Below, one piece after another: positions 61,257 through 64,000 of a stretch of 64,000 bases of DNA. The DNA comes from Glandiceps talaboti (Eukaryota; Hemichordata; Enteropneusta; Spengelidae). The notes below the pieces were generated by a model that was not told the origin of the DNA, ran no database searches, and worked only from the letters and a program-made list of their open reading frames with translations. Position 1 is the stretch's first letter. Every line of letters starts with the position of its first letter. A program made the translations under genes and the position numbers. The stretch covers positions 35,800,332 to 35,864,331 of the forward strand of contig NC_135549.1 of the NCBI RefSeq assembly GCF_964340395.1, in the 5' to 3' direction.

Positions 61257-61462
61257 CTTGAGTACATGTTGTTAACATTGACAAAGAAGCTTGTTTTGAG
61301 AAAATAATTTTCAAGGTAATATAAGTGGATATATACAACACATAAGTTTGCTATCACTGCTAAAATAGCCAACATTTCCCACGTTCTATATACACTGACA
61401 TCCTTCGATTCGTTGCTCTCGAACTTCGTGTTTTTGTCTGCCAGAATTGTGAGGAGGGACAT
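61257..61462 (-). CDS. Possible first exon with one membrane segment (of the decayed coiled-coil gene)
   Basis: It starts at a Met and reads 68 codons plus two bases to a consensus donor (CAAG/GTAAGA, GT at 61256-61255). About residues 29-49 form a hydrophobic stretch (MLAILAVIANLCVVYIHLYY) after a charged N-terminal part with KNTKFESNESKDV, which fits a single-pass or signal-anchor protein. The next acceptor (61063) leads into the coiled-coil region, but the phase meets a stop after a few codons, which supports a pseudogene. Promoter elements were not identified. Confidence 0.45.
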
Positions 61463-63320
61463 AGCTTTATCCGTCTAGGGACAAGAGGGATTTCTTCGTT
61501 AAAATGCGAATTCATTGCTTCCCGTGAATTATCAATTCAACTAATTGCTAAGTTATCGTTAACAAATATTTGTGAATTGTGTGGGTATTTTTGTCTGAAG
61601 CTATCGGGTTTATTCTGTCAACGTGAACTTTCTTTTCTCTATTCCAGTGTACGGTAACTCCACGGCAGTTTTATTATCGCTATGTTATACTCTATCTAAA
61701 CTTGCCAGTAACATTTATTGTTGTTGAGAAAATGTCGTCCCATTTTATATCCGTCGACTTAAATCGCCTGTTCATATTTTGTATTTGATAAAATGGGACG
61801 TAATTTCATTTAAGAATAACGTACTGTATTCATGTAAATTATTTGAAATTGATCCGGTGGTGTTTTTTGAAAGTCAATTCATGTTTGCTTTTTGTATTGA
61901 AATGTTTTGTATCAACTGTTTATTTATGTTGACGAGTGAGATTACACTCTCATATTCAGAGTAGGCTATTGTAATTTATTATAACATTTGTTTTAACCGC
62001 AATTAGTGCCCATGGTGTCGGTGACCTGCCCCGTCTCCTAAGTCTGTGTAGCTTACACAGATATATACTAATGTATGAACACAGACATACAGTATACATA
62101 TGATCATGATATGCGGTAGCATTCATTTTCGCTGCCGCTAGGTGGCGATGTGATAACAATTGCTGGCGGTTCAAATAGATGCGCAACTTTGGTGATTTTC
62201 AATCTTAGATCGCTCAATGCAAAACAAATACTAGACATATCAACATTACTCAAAGAAAACCAGACTATACTAAAGAGTGAATTTTCCCTTAGTTGATAAA
62301 CGTGAATTATCAATCAAGGCGTTAAATTGTGCACTCAGTCGCGAAATAAATAGCGACATTATTATTATATTATAACGTATAACTCTTTTAAACGGTCGTT
62401 ATCTGCGTTTTTAGATCTTTCCTCAGTATATTACAATGTAAATGGTACTTACAGTATTATATATACTACCAAGGAAACTTAACCATCTCTTGGTATTCAT
62501 AACGCAAGCCCAATATTTGATGCATAAACAATTAGATGACATATTATCAATTTAGCATTACCTATAATAGAATGTTGAAGAAATCCCCTGTATACATTAT
62601 CTTAAATTATGTAGAACGCCCTCAAATGTGTGCACTGAAACTAACATAATATATACAATAGTTTATTGTATATTTTGTAAATCATTCTGGGATTAAAAGA
62701 AAACATAGAATATAGACTATAACTGATTTTAAACGGGAGGAAAATAATGCAATTGCTGAAATACAACTAAAAATGTTTTCTTGTATCCCGGATTGTAAAA
62801 ACTGCGATGTTAACATAGAGATATGGAAAATCGCAGTTACGGTTATGTCTGAACTATTTATGGAACACATTTTTACATTATATTCTGGGATTATTACTTG
62901 CGTCAGCTTTTTTGTAAAAAAAATAAATAAGCTTACTAAATTATATTGATGACGTGTTGAGTCAATGGATACGGGATGGAAACTTATATATAAGCTAGAC
63001 GACAACAAACAAGTCTGAAGCCGTGTTCAGTAATCAATAATGTAAAAACTGTTTGTGTTTGGATAAGTGATCTGTTATTTTTGTCTTTTGCATGTGGGTA
63101 CTTTATAAGCGTTTGGTTAGGAGAACAATGGAAGACAGTTTGGCCAGTTCCATTGTTAATAAGTCGACAAAAATATAGCATTGGGTGGGCAGATGAAAAA
63201 TTAGGATTAAAATGTTTTGCAATTGAGAGGAGGGGCTTTCATTTAGAAAAGTATCATGTTATCAAAATCAAAACAAAGAAAATACAAACAAAAACAAAAA
63301 AACATTAAAATAAAACCAAC
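61463..63320. other. AT-rich intergenic DNA, no gene recognised
   Basis: Several open frames of 60-108 codons on both strands, none with a recognised domain or with flanking splice sites that join well. 61990-62170 is slightly more GC-rich. Nothing further is supported. Confidence 0.55.
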
Positions 63321-63329
63321 CCCCCCCCC

Positions 63330-63364
<35 letters not shown>

Positions 63365-63540
63365 GAGTATTTCTTTACCCTGGGAGTAGTTTTTATTTCA
63401 TGTAGTATTTTTTGTAAAATATAGGACTAGTTTTTTTATCATGTGAGTCGTTCTTATTCCATGGGACGATTTTTTTTTTAATTTGATATTTTTTTTCCCA
63501 TGGAGTAGTTTTTATTTCATGGGAATAATTATTTTACAAG
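63321..63540. repeat. C10/A31 homopolymers and degenerate ATGGGAGTAGTTTTTATTTC repeat
   Basis: A run of about ten C then 31 A (63331-63361), followed by four or five diverged units with GGAGTAGTTTTTATTTCATG, irregularly spaced by 35-50 bases. Confidence 0.75.
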
Positions 63541-63834
63541 GGCAGTATAAATAAAAATAGAAATACAACTGGTATAAACCAAAATGCTCCTTTAGGTTGC
63601 AATTGGTTTTGCTAAATTAAAACTGAATTTAGCAAATTATTACATATTAATATGGTAGTTATCCAAGCTAAAATTTGTGCACATCACTAAAACGAGTATT
63701 GCTAGCAGAAAAGTTTGATTCAATATTTGTCAATTGAAATTTTGAACACAAATATTATGGTTATATTTCTATGTCAAGCAGAGATTACAATGTTTAGAAA
63801 AGGGAATAGAATTTGTCCAGCAAAAGCATTTTTA

Positions 63835-64000
63835 GTCCCCCAAAGTGTGTGACTATTACAATGGGCTTCCATCTGTCCGTAATATGTCATTTCTCAGACT
63901 TGTAATATCCGATTTCTTTCAAAACTGGCACAAAGGTGACATGTCATATGGAAAATATGCATGTCGTTCTTTTTTTCGACATATGCAAATGTAATTGGCG
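63835..64000 (+). mobile_element. Possible distant TAGTCCCC-type element, cut by the window end
   Basis: Starts TAGTCCCCCAAAGTGTGTGA and has CTTCCATCTGTCCGT, then CAAAACTGGCACAAAGGTGA and GGAAAATATGCATGTCGTTC. These occur in the same order as TTCCGTCTGTCCG, CAAACTTGGTACAGGGGCAA and ATATGCATGTCAAT in the three better copies, but the hairpin segment is missing. Confidence 0.6.

Overview
This is nuclear DNA of an animal, probably a marine invertebrate. It has GT-AG introns, long AT-rich non-coding stretches, many microsatellites, a Ngaro-type (DIRS-order) tyrosine-recombinase retrotransposon, short inverted-repeat DNA elements and a large minisatellite. I cannot name the phylum from sequence alone. 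No bacterial operon, rRNA, tRNA or CRISPR array was recognised.

The main host gene is hidden because its exons are short. Seven exons on the + strand between 2089 and 55823 join in phase with GT-AG introns. They encode the last ~210 residues of a short-chain dehydrogenase/reductase (SDR), best matched to bacterial-type D-3-hydroxybutyrate dehydrogenase. NNAG, the Ser-x12-Tyr-x3-Lys catalytic set, the PGW loop and a C-terminal VIDGGWTAR are all visible. The first exon(s), with the Gly-rich nucleotide-binding motif, should lie left of the window.

Layout: 1-2088 is upstream intron or flank. 2214-31648 is one 29.4-kb intron: a (CT)115 tract, then a ~28-kb minisatellite (2567-30576) built from 28-bp and 30-bp versions of one GATA-rich monomer. 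The array has higher-order structure (two tandem ~6.1-6.3-kb units) and is split by a 1.66-kb TA-flanked inverted-repeat transposon (10162-11818). An incomplete TAGTCCCC element follows (30615-31440). 32208-45542 is the next large intron. It carries a 6.46-kb Ngaro-like retroelement on the minus strand (33233-39691), a complete TAGTCCCC element (41417-42384), an 85-bp inverted repeat pair, and a decayed relic of a protein-primed type DNA polymerase B of the Polinton/adintovirus kind (about 44370-44937). The remaining introns (45616-55730) are full of AT-rich dispersed repeats, a third TAGTCCCC element, a palindromic element around a tetranucleotide microsatellite, and a small 28-bp minisatellite.

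Downstream of the gene (55824-64000) are more dispersed repeats, a ~330-bp tandem repeat with AAGGTCA half-sites, and a decayed minus-strand gene: one intact first exon with a membrane segment, then a frameshifted coiled-coil region. Most long open frames in the window are by-products of the 30-bp minisatellite, not genes.
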